A stretch of 64,000 nucleotides of DNA from assembly GCF_002356335.1 (NCBI RefSeq), contig NZ_AP018165.1, positions 1,302,001-1,366,000 of the forward strand, read 5' to 3'. This document shows positions 16,249 to 25,751 of the stretch, one piece after another. This DNA comes from [Mycobacterium] stephanolepidis. Lineage in GTDB: Bacteria > Actinomycetota > Actinomycetes > Mycobacteriales > Mycobacteriaceae. Numbering within the stretch: the stretch's first letter is position 1; each line of letters opens with the position of its first letter. The translations under genes and the position numbers were made by a program. Under the pieces are notes generated by a model that did not search any database, was not told the origin of the DNA, and worked only from the letters and a program-made list of their open reading frames with translations.

Positions 16249-19200
16249 TCACTCCTGTGCAGATGTGGGGGCGAAGGCCTCGTCGATGATCTCCTGCTGC
16301 TCGACGGCGTGCACCTTCGAGGAACCGGACGACGGCGCCGACATGGCACGTCGGGAGATCTTGGTCAGACCGGCGAGGCGCGGCACCACCTCGGGCAGGT
16401 TCAGACCGAAGGTCGGCCAGGCGCCCTGGTTGGCAGGCTCTTCCTGTACCCAGATGTACTGTGCGCCATCCGGATAACGGCTGAGGGTCTCCTCCAGGCG
16501 ATAACGCGGGATGGGGTACAGCTGCTCGATGCGCACGATCGCAACGTCGTCACGCTTGTCGGCAGTCTTACGTGCCAGCAGGTCGTAGTACAGCTTGCCG
16601 CTGGTCAGCAGAATCCTGCGAACCTTGCTGCGATCGCCGACCCCGTCCTCGTAGTTGGCTTCTTCGAGGACAGAGCGGAACTTGCGGTCGGTGAAGTCCT
16701 TGATATCGCTGACCGCAGCCTTGTTGCGCAGCATGGACTTCGGTGTGAAAACCACCATCGGCCGGGTGATGCCGTCCAACGCGTGCCGGCGCAACAGGTG
16801 GAAGTAGTTCGCGGGTGTCGAGGGCATCGCGACCGTCATCGAACCTTCGGCGCACAGCTGCAGGAACCGTTCGATACGGCCCGAGGTGTGGTCGGGGCCC
16901 TGTCCCTCGTGGCCGTGGGGGAGTAGCAGCACCACTTCGGAGAGCTGTCCCCACTTGGCCTCGCCGGAGGAGATGAACTCGTCGATGATCGATTGCGCGC
17001 CATTGACGAAGTCGCCGAACTGAGCCTCCCACAACACCATTGCATCGGGGTTGCCCACCGAGTAGCCGTATTCGAAGCCGACGGCCGCGTATTCGGACAG
17101 CGATGAGTCATGCACCACGAGGTGTCCGCCGGTGGGGTTGCCTTCGGCGTCGACACTGACCAGCTGCAAGGGACTGAACTCATCGCCGTTGTGCCGGTCG
17201 ATGATCACCGCATGGCGCTGGGTGAAGGTGCCGCGTTTGGAGTCCTGGCCGGACAACCGCACTACCTTGCCCTCGGCGACCAGGGTGCCGAATGCCAGCA
17301 GCTCGCCGAAGGCCCAGTCGACCTTGCCCTCGTAGGCCATTTCGCGACGCTTTTCCAGCACGGGCTTGACGCGCGGATGCACGCTGAAGTCCTCGGGTAC
17401 CGCCAGGAAGGCGTCACCGATGCGTTGCAGCAGTGTCTTGTCGACGGCGGTGACCAGCTTCTGCGGGAGCTGCTGGTCTTCTTCCACCGACTCGCTGGGC
17501 CGCTGCTGGTACTTCTCCAGGTCACGGACCTCGTTGAACACCCGCTCGAGCTGGCCTTGGTAATCGCGGAGGGCGTCCTCGGCTTCCTTCATCGAGATGT
17601 CGCCGCGGCCGATGAGGGATTCGGTGTAGGTCTTACGTACACCGCGCTTGGTGTCGATGACCTCGTACATCTGCGGGTTGGTCATCGACGGATCGTCGCC
17701 CTCGTTGTGACCGCGACGGCGGTAGCAGACGAGGTCGATGACGACGTCCTTGTTGAACTTCTGCCGGAAGTCGACGGCCAGGCGTGACACCCAGACGCAG
17801 GCCTCGGGGTCGTCGCCGTTCACGTGGAAGATCGGGGCGCCGATCATCTTCGCGACATCGGTGCAGTACTCGGTGGAGCGGGAATGCTCCGGCGCGGTGG
17901 TGAAACCGATCTGGTTGTTCACCACGATGTGAATGGTGCCGCCGGTGCGGTAGCCGGGCAGGTTGGCCAGGTTCAGGGTTTCAGCGACCACGCCCTGCCC
18001 GGCGAATGCGGCGTCACCGTGCAGCATCAACGGCACCACGGTGAAGCGGCCACCATCGGTGCCGACGTCGAGGAGATCCTGCTTGGCGCGAACCAGGCCC
18101 TCCAGTACCGGGTCGACAGCCTCAAGGTGCGAGGGGTTGGCCGTCAGCGACACCTCGATGTCGTTGTCGCCGAACATCTGGATGTAGGTGCCGGAGGCTC
18201 CCAGGTGGTACTTGACGTCACCGGAGCCGTGGGCCAGCGCCGGGTTCAGGTTGCCCTCGAACTCGGTGAAGATCTGCGAGTACGGCTTGCCGACGATGTT
18301 GGCCAGCACGTTCAGCCGGCCGCGGTGCGGCATGCCGATGACCACTTCGTCGAGGCTGTGCTCGGCGCTCTGATCGATGACCGCATCCATCATGGGGATG
18401 ACGCCCTCGGCGCCTTCCAGTGAGAAGCGCTTCTGCCCAACATATTTGGTGGCCAGGAAGGTTTCGAATGCCTCGGCCGCGTTGAGCTTGGAGAGGATGT
18501 ACTTCTGCTCGGCCACGGTCGGCTTGTCGTGTTTGACCTCGATGCGCTCCTGCAGCCACTTCTGCTGCTCGGGCTCCAAGATGTGCGTGTACTCCACCGC
18601 GGCGTGCCGGCAGTACGCGTCGCGCAGCACCGAGAGCACGTCGCGCAGCTTCATGTACTCCTGGCCCTTGAATCCCGAGACCTTGAACTCGCGGTCCAGG
18701 TCCCACAGGGTCAGCCCGTGGCTGAGCACATCCAGATCGGGGTGGCTGCGGAAGCGGGTCTTGTCCAGACGCAGTGGATCGGTGTCGGCCATCAGATGGC
18801 CCCGGTTGCGGTATGCCGCAATCAGTTCCAGCACTCGGGCGTTCTTGTCGACGACGGAGTCGGGGTTGTCGATGCGCCAGCGCACCGGCTCGTACGGAAT
18901 GCCCAACTCGCGGAAGATGTCATCGAAGAAGTCGTCGGAGAGCAGCAGCTGGTGCACCGTGCGCAGGAAGTCGCCGGACTCGGCGCCCTGGATGATGCGG
19001 TGATCGTAGGTGGACGTCAGCGTCATGTGCTTGCCGATGCCCAGATCGGAGATGCGCTCCTCGCTGGTGCCCTGGAACTCCGCGGGGTATTCGAGCGCAC
19101 CGGCGCCGATGATGGCGCCTTGCCCGCGCATGAGACGCGGCACGGAGTGCACGGTGCCGATGGTGCCCGGGTTGGTCAGTGAGATGGTGACCCCGGAGAA

Positions 19201-19968
19201 GTCCTCGGCGGTGAGCTTGCCGTCCCTGGCCCGGCGCACGATGTCCTCGTAGGCGTTGATGAACTGGCCGAAAGCCATTTCCTCGCATCCCTTGATGGCT
19301 GCCACCACCAGGGTGCGGTTGCCGTCCTTGCCGGGTAGGTCGATGGCCAGACCCAGGTTCACGTGTGCGGGGGTGATGGCGACCGGCTTGCTGTCCACTT
19401 CGGCGAAATGCCGGTTCATGTTCGGGAAGCTCTTGACGGCCTGGACGATGGCGTAGCCCAGCAGATGCGTGAAGGAGATCTTGCCGCCGCGGGTGCGCTT
19501 GAGGTGATTGTTGATGACGATGCGGTTGTCGATCATCAGCTTGGCCGGGACGGCCCGGACACTCGTGGCGGTCGGGATTTCCAGGGACGCCGACATGTTT
19601 TTCACGACGGCCGCGGCGGCGCCGCGCAGCACCTGGGTCTCGTCACCTTCGGCGGACGGGATAGGAGCGGCGGCCGGCTTCGGTGCCGGGGCGGCAGCGG
19701 CGGCCGGTTTCGGTGCGGGGGCTGGGGCGGCGGCCGGTTTCGGTGCGGGGGCAGCCGGTGCCGCGGGCGCGGGGGTCACTGGTGGCGCAGGGGCGGGCGC
19801 GGGCGCGGCGGACTGGCCGTTGGTGACATCGGTGGCGGGCTCGGCCACATAGTCGGCAAGAAATTCGTGCCAGCTGGAGTCCACCGAGGACGGGTCTTCC
19901 TTGAATCGCTGGTACATCTCTTCGACCAGCCATTCGTTCTGCCCGAATTGGGGATTTGAACCGTTCAC
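16249..19968 (-). CDS. kgd: Multifunctional 2-oxoglutarate metabolism enzyme Kgd (SucA)
   Basis: 1239-aa fusion enzyme of the TCA cycle: thiamine-diphosphate 2-oxoglutarate decarboxylase/dehydrogenase (E1o) carrying an E2-type succinyltransferase-like domain, which works with an E2/E3 complex and is inhibited by GarA. Order: N-terminal helix [15 protein letters not shown] (8-22), Ala/Pro linker about 54-103 with PAPKPAA repeats, transferase-like domain about 110-350 with DHRIIQG at 322-328, then the E1 domains to the end ([18 protein letters not shown] and GHNEGDDPS). GTG 19968 gives a start equivalent to that of M. tuberculosis Kgd (1231 aa); the frame is open to 20061. It is isolated, with a terminator behind it. 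Confidence 0.95.
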   Translation of the reverse strand: MNGSNPQFGQNEWLVEEMYQRFKEDPSSVDSSWHEFLADYVAEPATDVTNGQSAAPAPAPAPPVTPAPAAPAAPAPKPAAAPAPAPKPAAAAAPAPKPAAAPIPSAEGDETQVLRGAAAAVVKNMSASLEIPTATSVRAVPAKLMIDNRIVINNHLKRTRGGKISFTHLLGYAIVQAVKSFPNMNRHFAEVDSKPVAITPAHVNLGLAIDLPGKDGNRTLVVAAIKGCEEMAFGQFINAYEDIVRRARDGKLTAEDFSGVTISLTNPGTIGTVHSVPRLMRGQGAIIGAGALEYPAEFQGTSEERISDLGIGKHMTLTSTYDHRIIQGAESGDFLRTVHQLLLSDDFFDDIFRELGIPYEPVRWRIDNPDSVVDKNARVLELIAAYRNRGHLMADTDPLRLDKTRFRSHPDLDVLSHGLTLWDLDREFKVSGFKGQEYMKLRDVLSVLRDAYCRHAAVEYTHILEPEQQKWLQERIEVKHDKPTVAEQKYILSKLNAAEAFETFLATKYVGQKRFSLEGAEGVIPMMDAVIDQSAEHSLDEVVIGMPHRGRLNVLANIVGKPYSQIFTEFEGNLNPALAHGSGDVKYHLGASGTYIQMFGDNDIEVSLTANPSHLEAVDPVLEGLVRAKQDLLDVGTDGGRFTVVPLMLHGDAAFAGQGVVAETLNLANLPGYRTGGTIHIVVNNQIGFTTAPEHSRSTEYCTDVAKMIGAPIFHVNGDDPEACVWVSRLAVDFRQKFNKDVVIDLVCYRRRGHNEGDDPSMTNPQMYEVIDTKRGVRKTYTESLIGRGDISMKEAEDALRDYQGQLERVFNEVRDLEKYQQRPSESVEEDQQLPQKLVTAVDKTLLQRIGDAFLAVPEDFSVHPRVKPVLEKRREMAYEGKVDWAFGELLAFGTLVAEGKVVRLSGQDSKRGTFTQRHAVIIDRHNGDEFSPLQLVSVDAEGNPTGGHLVVHDSSLSEYAAVGFEYGYSVGNPDAMVLWEAQFGDFVNGAQSIIDEFISSGEAKWGQLSEVVLLLPHGHEGQGPDHTSGRIERFLQLCAEGSMTVAMPSTPANYFHLLRRHALDGITRPMVVFTPKSMLRNKAAVSDIKDFTDRKFRSVLEEANYEDGVGDRSKVRRILLTSGKLYYDLLARKTADKRDDVAIVRIEQLYPIPRYRLEETLSRYPDGAQYIWVQEEPANQGAWPTFGLNLPEVVPRLAGLTKISRRAMSAPSSGSSKVHAVEQQEIIDEAFAPTSAQE

Positions 19969-20143
19969 GGCAGTCTTCGCCTCGCTCCGTCTCGTTCGGT
20001 ATTCAGTCCGTTCAGCGACCGGTACCAGGCTAACGCGTCGCCAAAAGGGGTGAGGTGTCACGGTGATATGACAGAGGCGACATCATCGGCGCCGCTGATG
20101 GCCGAAGGGTGGCTGGACCGTGAACAGCCAACCCTTCCGGTCG

Positions 20144-20899
20144 TTAGCTCTTGGGCGCGACCAAGCGCAGTTGCACCGGCCACACGGTCGGTGGCGGGCC
20201 AAAGGCATTACGTGCGTTGGTAATTATCCGTTTGCCGATGAACCGGTTGCCACCAGCGCCGATGACGGCGCCGATCCCGGCCGGCAACAGCTTGCCGAAC
20301 GCCATCGCGCCGCGTTTCACCGCGAACTTCTTGGTGAACCGCTTGAGCAGGGTGGCGTTGAGGTGGCTGAGCGCGGGCACCGGCAGCGTCGAGGTTGCCT
20401 CGGCCAGCCAGCCGCCGCCGACGGCGCGTTCCTTGCCCAGCACATCCGAGACGGTCGTCTCGCCGTCCTCGCCGAGCAGGACAGCGAGCACCAGCGTGTG
20501 CCGATGTTCGATCTTGGCGACCTCGATGTCGTGGACCGCCGCCAGCGCGAGGGTGAACAGGGACGTCGCCTCCAGGAACAACACGGCCTCCCCGGCTGTG
20601 GCCGACAACGCCGCCAGAGTGCCTACCCCGGGGAAGGCGGCGGCGGCGCCGACTGCTGCGCCGCTGCCCATCACCGTCGCCAGATAACGCTTCTCCAACA
20701 TGGTGATGACGTCGCCGGGTGCTGCGCCGGGGTGGGCGGCTCGTAGCTTCTGGACATACGCGCGGACCGCTGGCTCCTGAACTTTGGTGCTCTGGTCCAG
20801 GATCAGCGAGAGCAGCTTGCCGGAGGCTCCGACTTTGGGTTCTTTGCCCTTGCCTCCCAGGGCGAGCTGCCGCTGCGGTTCGGTGAAGCGAGTGCTCAT
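20144..20899 (-). CDS. Conserved mycobacterial membrane protein, Rv1249c-like
   Basis: 251-aa protein with a long hydrophobic stretch of two probable membrane helices (about residues 76-125, YLATVMGSGAAVGAAAAFPGV and beyond). A second glycine-rich patch lies near the C-terminus (KLLPAGIGAVIGAGGNRFIGKRII). No catalytic motif is visible. ATG 20899 has AAGGAA about 10 bases upstream on the minus strand; the frame is open to 20968. Sequence character and position behind kgd fit M. tuberculosis Rv1249c, annotated only as a possible membrane protein. Function unknown. Confidence 0.78.
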   Translation of the reverse strand: MSTRFTEPQRQLALGGKGKEPKVGASGKLLSLILDQSTKVQEPAVRAYVQKLRAAHPGAAPGDVITMLEKRYLATVMGSGAAVGAAAAFPGVGTLAALSATAGEAVLFLEATSLFTLALAAVHDIEVAKIEHRHTLVLAVLLGEDGETTVSDVLGKERAVGGGWLAEATSTLPVPALSHLNATLLKRFTKKFAVKRGAMAFGKLLPAGIGAVIGAGGNRFIGKRIITNARNAFGPPPTVWPVQLRLVAPKS

Positions 20900-21342
20900 C
20901 GGCGTGTGTTCCTTCAGTGCGGTGGGCTGGATGGGTCCACTGGTTGTGAGCGAAGATTTTGTCTTCACAGTAATGAAGACGAATGACGAGCGCTTTTCGT
21001 TCCTGCGCCCGGGCTCCGCCGGGTGTGTTTCAGATGACTGTTCGACCTCATCCAGCGCTTTTGCTCACCGAAGGTGTCGGGTCGGGCCGGCAGGGCGTGA
21101 GACGGATTCGGACAGCGGCGAGCAAAGTCGTAGCGGCTGGAATCCTCGCGGAAACGCGGTGGAGGCACTGCTGGCCGCATCGGCGGCATTGATTGACTGA
21201 TTCGGGTCGCGCCAGGGGTTCGGCGACGTCAATGGGGATATGGTGCAGGACTGGTACCGGGGGCGTCTCATCACATCGTCCCTGGGCATGGAATCGGTGA
21301 GATGCAACTCACATTTGTTGAGAAAACGGAAGGTTTTACGGC
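20900..21342. promoter_or_regulatory. 443-base divergent control region with two palindromes
   Basis: No convincing gene. GTCTTCA (20961-20967) / TGAAGAC (20974-20980) is a perfect 7-bp inverted repeat with a 6-base spacer, about 60 bases before the minus-strand membrane protein start. GTGAG (21297-21301) / CTCAC (21308-21312) lies about 30 bases before the MFS gene start, in the position of an operator for a drug-inducible exporter. GGAAGG (21328-21333) is the ribosome-binding site for GTG 21343. Confidence 0.45.
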
Positions 21343-22614
21343 GTGCGAACGCTGACCACTGAGATGACAGCTGCCCGGAGTGAGACGACCACGGACGCTC
21401 CGACACCGGTCGATTCGGTCTCGCCCCCCACCACTCGGTTGGGCAGGGCGTGGCTCATCACCGCGTTGGGTGCGATGGTTGCCCTGGGGCCGCTCACCAT
21501 CGACATGTACCTCCCGGCGCTGCCCGATATCGGGACAGATCTGCACGTCAACTCGACGCTGACTCAGCTGACACTGACCGGGACGCTGCTGGGCTTGGGG
21601 CTGGGACAGCTCCTCGTCGGTCCGTTATCGGATTCGCTGGGTCGGCGTCTGCCGCTGATCGCCGGAGCGAGCCTGCATATCGTGGCGTCGTTGGCCATCA
21701 CTGTGGCTCCGAACATCGTGGTGCTGGGTGTGTTGCGGGCGATCGAGGGCGTGGGTGCGGCGGCGGCAATGGTCGTGGCGATGGCCGTGGTGCGCGACCT
21801 TTACACCGATAAGGCGGCAGCCACCGTGATCTCCCGACTCACGCTGGTGATCGGCATCGCGCCCATCCTCGCGCCATCGCTGGGTGCGGCCGTGCTGGTG
21901 CACGGGTCATGGCAGCACGTGTTCGCGGCCCTGTCATTTCTGGGAGTGCTGCTGCTCATCCTGGCCGTCCTGGCGCTGCCGGAGACGCTGCCGCCGGCGG
22001 CCCGGCGGCCATTGCAGGTGAGGGCCATCTTGCTGACCTATCGCGATCTCCTGCGCGACAAAGTGTTCGTGGTCCTGGCGCTCGTCGCCGGGCTCTCGCT
22101 GTCAGGCCTGTTCGCTTACATCTCGGGTGCATCGTTTGTGCTGCAGGGCCAGTACGGCATGAATCAGCAGATGTTCGCGATCGCGTTCGGCGCCGGCGCC
22201 ATTGCGTTTGTGGCGGCTTCCCAGCTGAACGTGGTGTTGCTCAAACGATTCGAACCGCAGCAGATCGTGCAGTGGTGCCTGGCGCTGGCTCTGATTCCGG
22301 CGGCGGTCCTGCTGGTGCTGGCCGGGTTCGGGATTGGTGGGCTCGTCGGCTTTGTGGCTCCGGTGTGGACACTGATGGCGTTCATGGGATTTGTGATTCC
22401 CAACGCGCCTGCCCTGGCTTTGTCTCGTCACGGTGAGGCGGCCGGTACCTCGGCGGCGGTGCTGGGTGCCGCGCAGTTCGGTGTCGGAGCCGTGATCGCG
22501 CCGTTGGTTGGCGCGCTGGGCAACAACGCACTTGCCGTAGCCGTTGTCATGATGGTCGGCGTTGTGCTGGCTCTGGCGGGATTGGCCGCCGTGAGAAGCC
22601 GTGCCACCACCTGA
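21343..22614 (+). CDS. Bcr/CflA-type multidrug MFS exporter
   Basis: 423-aa, twelve-helix major-facilitator drug:proton antiporter. The Bcr/CflA hallmark after helix 1 is LTIDMYLPALPDIGTDL, motif A between helices 2 and 3 is GPLSDSLGRRLPLIAG, and the RDLY block after helix 4 is intact (AMAVVRDLYTDKAA). The N-terminal 35 residues are hydrophilic. GTG 21343 is used because GGAAGG lies 9 bases upstream; ATG 21364 is an alternative. Its end overlaps the next exporter by 14 bases, so the two are made from one transcript. Substrates cannot be inferred from sequence. Confidence 0.88.
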   Translation: MRTLTTEMTAARSETTTDAPTPVDSVSPPTTRLGRAWLITALGAMVALGPLTIDMYLPALPDIGTDLHVNSTLTQLTLTGTLLGLGLGQLLVGPLSDSLGRRLPLIAGASLHIVASLAITVAPNIVVLGVLRAIEGVGAAAAMVVAMAVVRDLYTDKAAATVISRLTLVIGIAPILAPSLGAAVLVHGSWQHVFAALSFLGVLLLILAVLALPETLPPAARRPLQVRAILLTYRDLLRDKVFVVLALVAGLSLSGLFAYISGASFVLQGQYGMNQQMFAIAFGAGAIAFVAASQLNVVLLKRFEPQQIVQWCLALALIPAAVLLVLAGFGIGGLVGFVAPVWTLMAFMGFVIPNAPALALSRHGEAAGTSAAVLGAAQFGVGAVIAPLVGALGNNALAVAVVMMVGVVLALAGLAAVRSRATT

Positions 22615-24103
22615 GCGGCGACCAGATTCCGGAGCTGTACACCTCGAATATCCGCGACCGTGGACGACGTTGTGGGTGGTGCTCTTCGGACTGTTCATGA
22701 TCCTGCTCGACTCGACGATCGTGTCGGTCGCCAATCCCGCCATCAAGACCGCTTTCAGTGCCGACTACTCGGCAACGGTGTGGGTCACCAGCGCATATCT
22801 GCTGGGTTACGCGGTGCCGCTGCTGATCACCGGGCGGCTCGGGGATCAATTCGGCCCGAAGTCCATGTACTTGGCGGGATTGGCGGTCTTCACCGCCGCC
22901 TCGTTGTGGTGCGGGCTCGCCGGATCGATCGGCTGGCTCATCGCGGCTCGGGTGGTGCAGGGGATCGGCGCGGCGATGTTGACCCCGCAGACACTGACGG
23001 TGGTGCAACGAGTGTTCCCGCCACAGCGGCGTGGGACCGCCATGGGGGTGTGGGGTGCGGTCGCCGGGATCGCCACTCTGGTGGGCCCGGTTGCCGGTGG
23101 CCTATTGGTCGACGGGTGGGGTTGGCAGTGGATCTTCTATGTGAACGTTCCGGTGGGGGTGCTGGGAATGATCCTGGGTGCCATCTACATTCCGCGCATG
23201 CCGACGCATCCACATCGGCTGGATCTACTCGGTATGGCGCTTTCGGCTGTGGGCATGTTCGCGTTCGTGTTCGCGCTGCAGGAGGGGGAGAGCTTTCACT
23301 GGGCGCCCGGGGTGTGGGGGATGATGGCCGCCGGTCTGGGGGCCCTGGGCGTGTTCGTGTGGTGGCAGTCGGCGAATAGGGGTGAGCCCCTGATTCCGTT
23401 GCGGCTGTTCACGGATCGCAACTTCTCGCTTGCCGGTGTCGGCATCGCGTCGATGGGCTTTTGCGTGATCTCCACCGGTTTGCCCATGATGTTCTACACG
23501 CAGTTGGCGCTGGGTTTTTCGCCGACCAAGGCGGCGTTGACGCAGGCTCCGACCGCGATCGTGAGCGGGATATTGGCGCCGGTGACCGGTTGGCTTGTCG
23601 ACCGGGTGCGTCCTTCGGTACTGATCGGCGGCGGCGTCACGCTGATGATCGCGTCGACGTTGTGGTGGACGGTGTTGATGCGGCCCGAGACGCAGATGTG
23701 GCAGTTGATGCTTCCTGCGGCGGGTATCGGTGCTGCCATGGCATGCATCTGGGGGCCATTGGCTACGACCGCGACGCGGAACTTGCCCTCTGAGGTGGCC
23801 GGGGCCGGGTCCGGTGTCTACAACACACTGCGTCAGGTCGGAGGCGTGGTGGGCAGTTCGGCGATGGGCGCGTTGATGACGGCGCGGTTGGCTGCCGAAA
23901 TCCCTTCAATGCCAGCCGATTCTGCTTCCGGTGGTGTGCTACCGCCCGGGTTGCGCGCACCGTTCTCGGCGGCGATGGCGCAATCCATGCTGTTGGGTAT
24001 CGCCGCGTTGGTCATCGGCTTGTTGGCGGCGTTGTTCATGCGACCGGCCGCCTCACAGGTAGGTGCCGTGCCCCTCGACCACGTTGTCCCCGTCGAAGAT
24101 TAG
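22601..24103 (+). CDS. DHA2 (EmrB/QacA-type) 14-helix MFS drug exporter
   Basis: 500-aa membrane exporter. Motif D1 is LDSTIVSVANPAIKTAF in helix 1, motif A is GRLGDQFGPKSMYLAG, motif C in helix 5 is GPVAGGLLVDGWGWQWIF, and the length fits 14 transmembrane helices. It corresponds by position and family to M. tuberculosis Rv1250, which is longer (579 aa). GTG 22601 lies inside the last codons of the preceding exporter gene, indicating translational coupling. The 3' end overlaps the convergent NTF2-like gene by 51 bases. Two exporters of different MFS subfamilies in one operon is an unusual pairing. Confidence 0.9.
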   Translation: MPPPERRPDSGAVHLEYPRPWTTLWVVLFGLFMILLDSTIVSVANPAIKTAFSADYSATVWVTSAYLLGYAVPLLITGRLGDQFGPKSMYLAGLAVFTAASLWCGLAGSIGWLIAARVVQGIGAAMLTPQTLTVVQRVFPPQRRGTAMGVWGAVAGIATLVGPVAGGLLVDGWGWQWIFYVNVPVGVLGMILGAIYIPRMPTHPHRLDLLGMALSAVGMFAFVFALQEGESFHWAPGVWGMMAAGLGALGVFVWWQSANRGEPLIPLRLFTDRNFSLAGVGIASMGFCVISTGLPMMFYTQLALGFSPTKAALTQAPTAIVSGILAPVTGWLVDRVRPSVLIGGGVTLMIASTLWWTVLMRPETQMWQLMLPAAGIGAAMACIWGPLATTATRNLPSEVAGAGSGVYNTLRQVGGVVGSSAMGALMTARLAAEIPSMPADSASGGVLPPGLRAPFSAAMAQSMLLGIAALVIGLLAALFMRPAASQVGAVPLDHVVPVED

Positions 24104-24406
24104 GACCTCGTTGACGAGGTCGCCCCGGTGGTTTCGGTAGTTGATGACGAGGGCCTTCGCGCCCACATATGTGCCGATCGGTTCGAAATGTAGGTCGGGG
24201 TTGCGGGTGAGAGCATCGGCCCAATAGGCGCGAATGGCGTCCTTACCCCGAAAGCCGCCCCCCGTCTCTGGGGCGATCTGGGCACCGTAGGCAGAGGTAA
24301 AGACGGCGTTGTCGTGGAAATGCGCGAGCACGGCGTCGATGTCGTGGGCGTTCCACGCCGCGAACCAGTCCCGACTGAACCCGTGGGGATCGATGGTGAG
24401 CGTCAT
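24053..24406 (-). CDS. SnoaL/NTF2-like small protein
   Basis: 117-aa cone-fold protein of the SnoaL-like/nuclear transport factor 2 superfamily: WFAAWNAHDIDAVLAHFHDNAVF (about residues 14-36) is the typical helix-loop, followed by FRGKDAIRAYWADAL and beta strands ending VEGHGTYL. Members include cyclases, isomerases and hydrolases, so the reaction is undefined. ATG 24406 overlaps the stop of the upstream FAD oxidoreductase by 4 bases (ATGA), so the two are translationally coupled and may act on the same substrate. Confidence 0.83.
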   Translation of the reverse strand: MTLTIDPHGFSRDWFAAWNAHDIDAVLAHFHDNAVFTSAYGAQIAPETGGGFRGKDAIRAYWADALTRNPDLHFEPIGTYVGAKALVINYRNHRGDLVNEVLIFDGDNVVEGHGTYL

Positions 24407-25731
24407 GCCGGCGCGGCGAACAGCACCGCGGGGTTCAGGTATCCGGTGGGATCGAAGGCCGCTTTGACGGCGCGCATCGCGGCTATGTCGCCCGGTGTGC
24501 GCGCCATGCCGAGATAGTCACGTTTGATCGTCCCGACCCCGTGCTCGGAGCTGACATTGCCGCCAAGGTCGGCGATGAGCGTCATCATGGGCTGATACAA
24601 CGCGGTGGAGTCGGGGCAGCGCAACACATTTAAGTGCAGGTTGCCCTCGCCGACATGGCCGAACAGCACGGGTATCGCATCGGGTACGGTCGCGGCGATC
24701 AGTGCGGTGGCGCGTTGCTCGAACTCACCGATATGTGTCAGGGGAAGCGCGACATCGAATTTCAGGGGTGGGCCGTACGCGCCAAGCTCCTCGGCGATGG
24801 ATTCGCGTACCTGCCAAAGGCGTTCGCGGGAGGTGGCATCCAATCCGACGGCGGCCTGATCCGCCACACCGGCGGCATCGAGTGCCTCGGCCAGATCTTC
24901 GGTGGGATCGCTATCGCGGGCGAGTTCGATGAGCAGCAGCCATGGATTGGTGACGGGGCTCGGTATGCCCAACCTGGCGTCCATGAGTTCCAGGGCAGCG
25001 ATTCCGCTGAGATCACGGAAGATCCGGCTCGCCTCGACCAGCTGATCCAGATCGTCGAACCCGGTGATCGCGGCAACGCTGTGTTTCGGTACCGGGTGCA
25101 GGCGCAGTTCGAGTGCGGTGATGACGCCGAGGGTGCCCTCCGCGCCGACGAACAGGCTGGTGAGGTCGTAGCCGGTGTTGTCGGCGCGAACATCGCTGTG
25201 GCGCTCCATGATTGATCCGTCGGGTAGAACTACCTGTAGGCCGATGACTTGCTCGCGCATGTTGCCGTACCGCACCGTGCGCAGGCCGCCCGCGTTGGTG
25301 GATGCCATGCCGCCCAAGGTGGCCGAATCGCGCGAGCCGATGTCGACGCCGAACTGCAGATTCTCCTTGGCGGCGGCTTGTTGCAGTGCGGCCAGGGCGA
25401 CGCCGGAACCCACGCGTACGCGTCGATCGATCGTGTCGATGGGGCCGATCTCGGTGAGCCGCTCGGTGGACAGCAGTACGTCGTCATGCTCGGGAACGGT
25501 CCCGGCGACCATGGACGTGCGGCCGCCTTGGGTGGTGACGGGGTTCCCGTGCTCCTTGCAGGCCTTCAAGATTGCGCCGGTTTGGGTGGCAGAACCGGGG
25601 CGGATCAGTAGGCTCGCGCTACCGCGATAGCGGCCGGTGTGATCGATTGTTCGTCCCGCCAGCACGTCAGCGTCGGTGCTGACATACCGATCGCCAACAA
25701 TCTGGACAAGTGCATCGACGAGCGCGGACAT
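24403..25731 (-). CDS. FAD-linked oxidoreductase, GlcD/D-lactate dehydrogenase-like
   Basis: 442-aa flavoprotein of the VAO/PCMH superfamily, probably oxidising a D-2-hydroxy acid. The FAD-binding part shows TTQGGRTSMVAGTVPEHDDV and RDSATLGGMASTNAGGLRT. The C-terminal FAD-oxidase domain shows GHVGEGNLHLNVLRC and the SSEHGVGTIKRDYLG motif with the conserved metal or substrate His. The protein ends FDPTGYLNPAVLFA. No signal peptide. It is followed by the coupled NTF2-like gene, and the helicase stop is 20 bases upstream. Another member of this superfamily lies at 34712-36079. Confidence 0.88.
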   Translation of the reverse strand: MSALVDALVQIVGDRYVSTDADVLAGRTIDHTGRYRGSASLLIRPGSATQTGAILKACKEHGNPVTTQGGRTSMVAGTVPEHDDVLLSTERLTEIGPIDTIDRRVRVGSGVALAALQQAAAKENLQFGVDIGSRDSATLGGMASTNAGGLRTVRYGNMREQVIGLQVVLPDGSIMERHSDVRADNTGYDLTSLFVGAEGTLGVITALELRLHPVPKHSVAAITGFDDLDQLVEASRIFRDLSGIAALELMDARLGIPSPVTNPWLLLIELARDSDPTEDLAEALDAAGVADQAAVGLDATSRERLWQVRESIAEELGAYGPPLKFDVALPLTHIGEFEQRATALIAATVPDAIPVLFGHVGEGNLHLNVLRCPDSTALYQPMMTLIADLGGNVSSEHGVGTIKRDYLGMARTPGDIAAMRAVKAAFDPTGYLNPAVLFAAPA

Positions 25732-25751
25732 AGACCTCAGTCTGGCATGGG

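Noticed and set aside
19660..19810. Possible CRISPR-like or satellite repeat
   Set aside because: The repeats are in frame and encode the Kgd Ala/Pro linker; no spacers.
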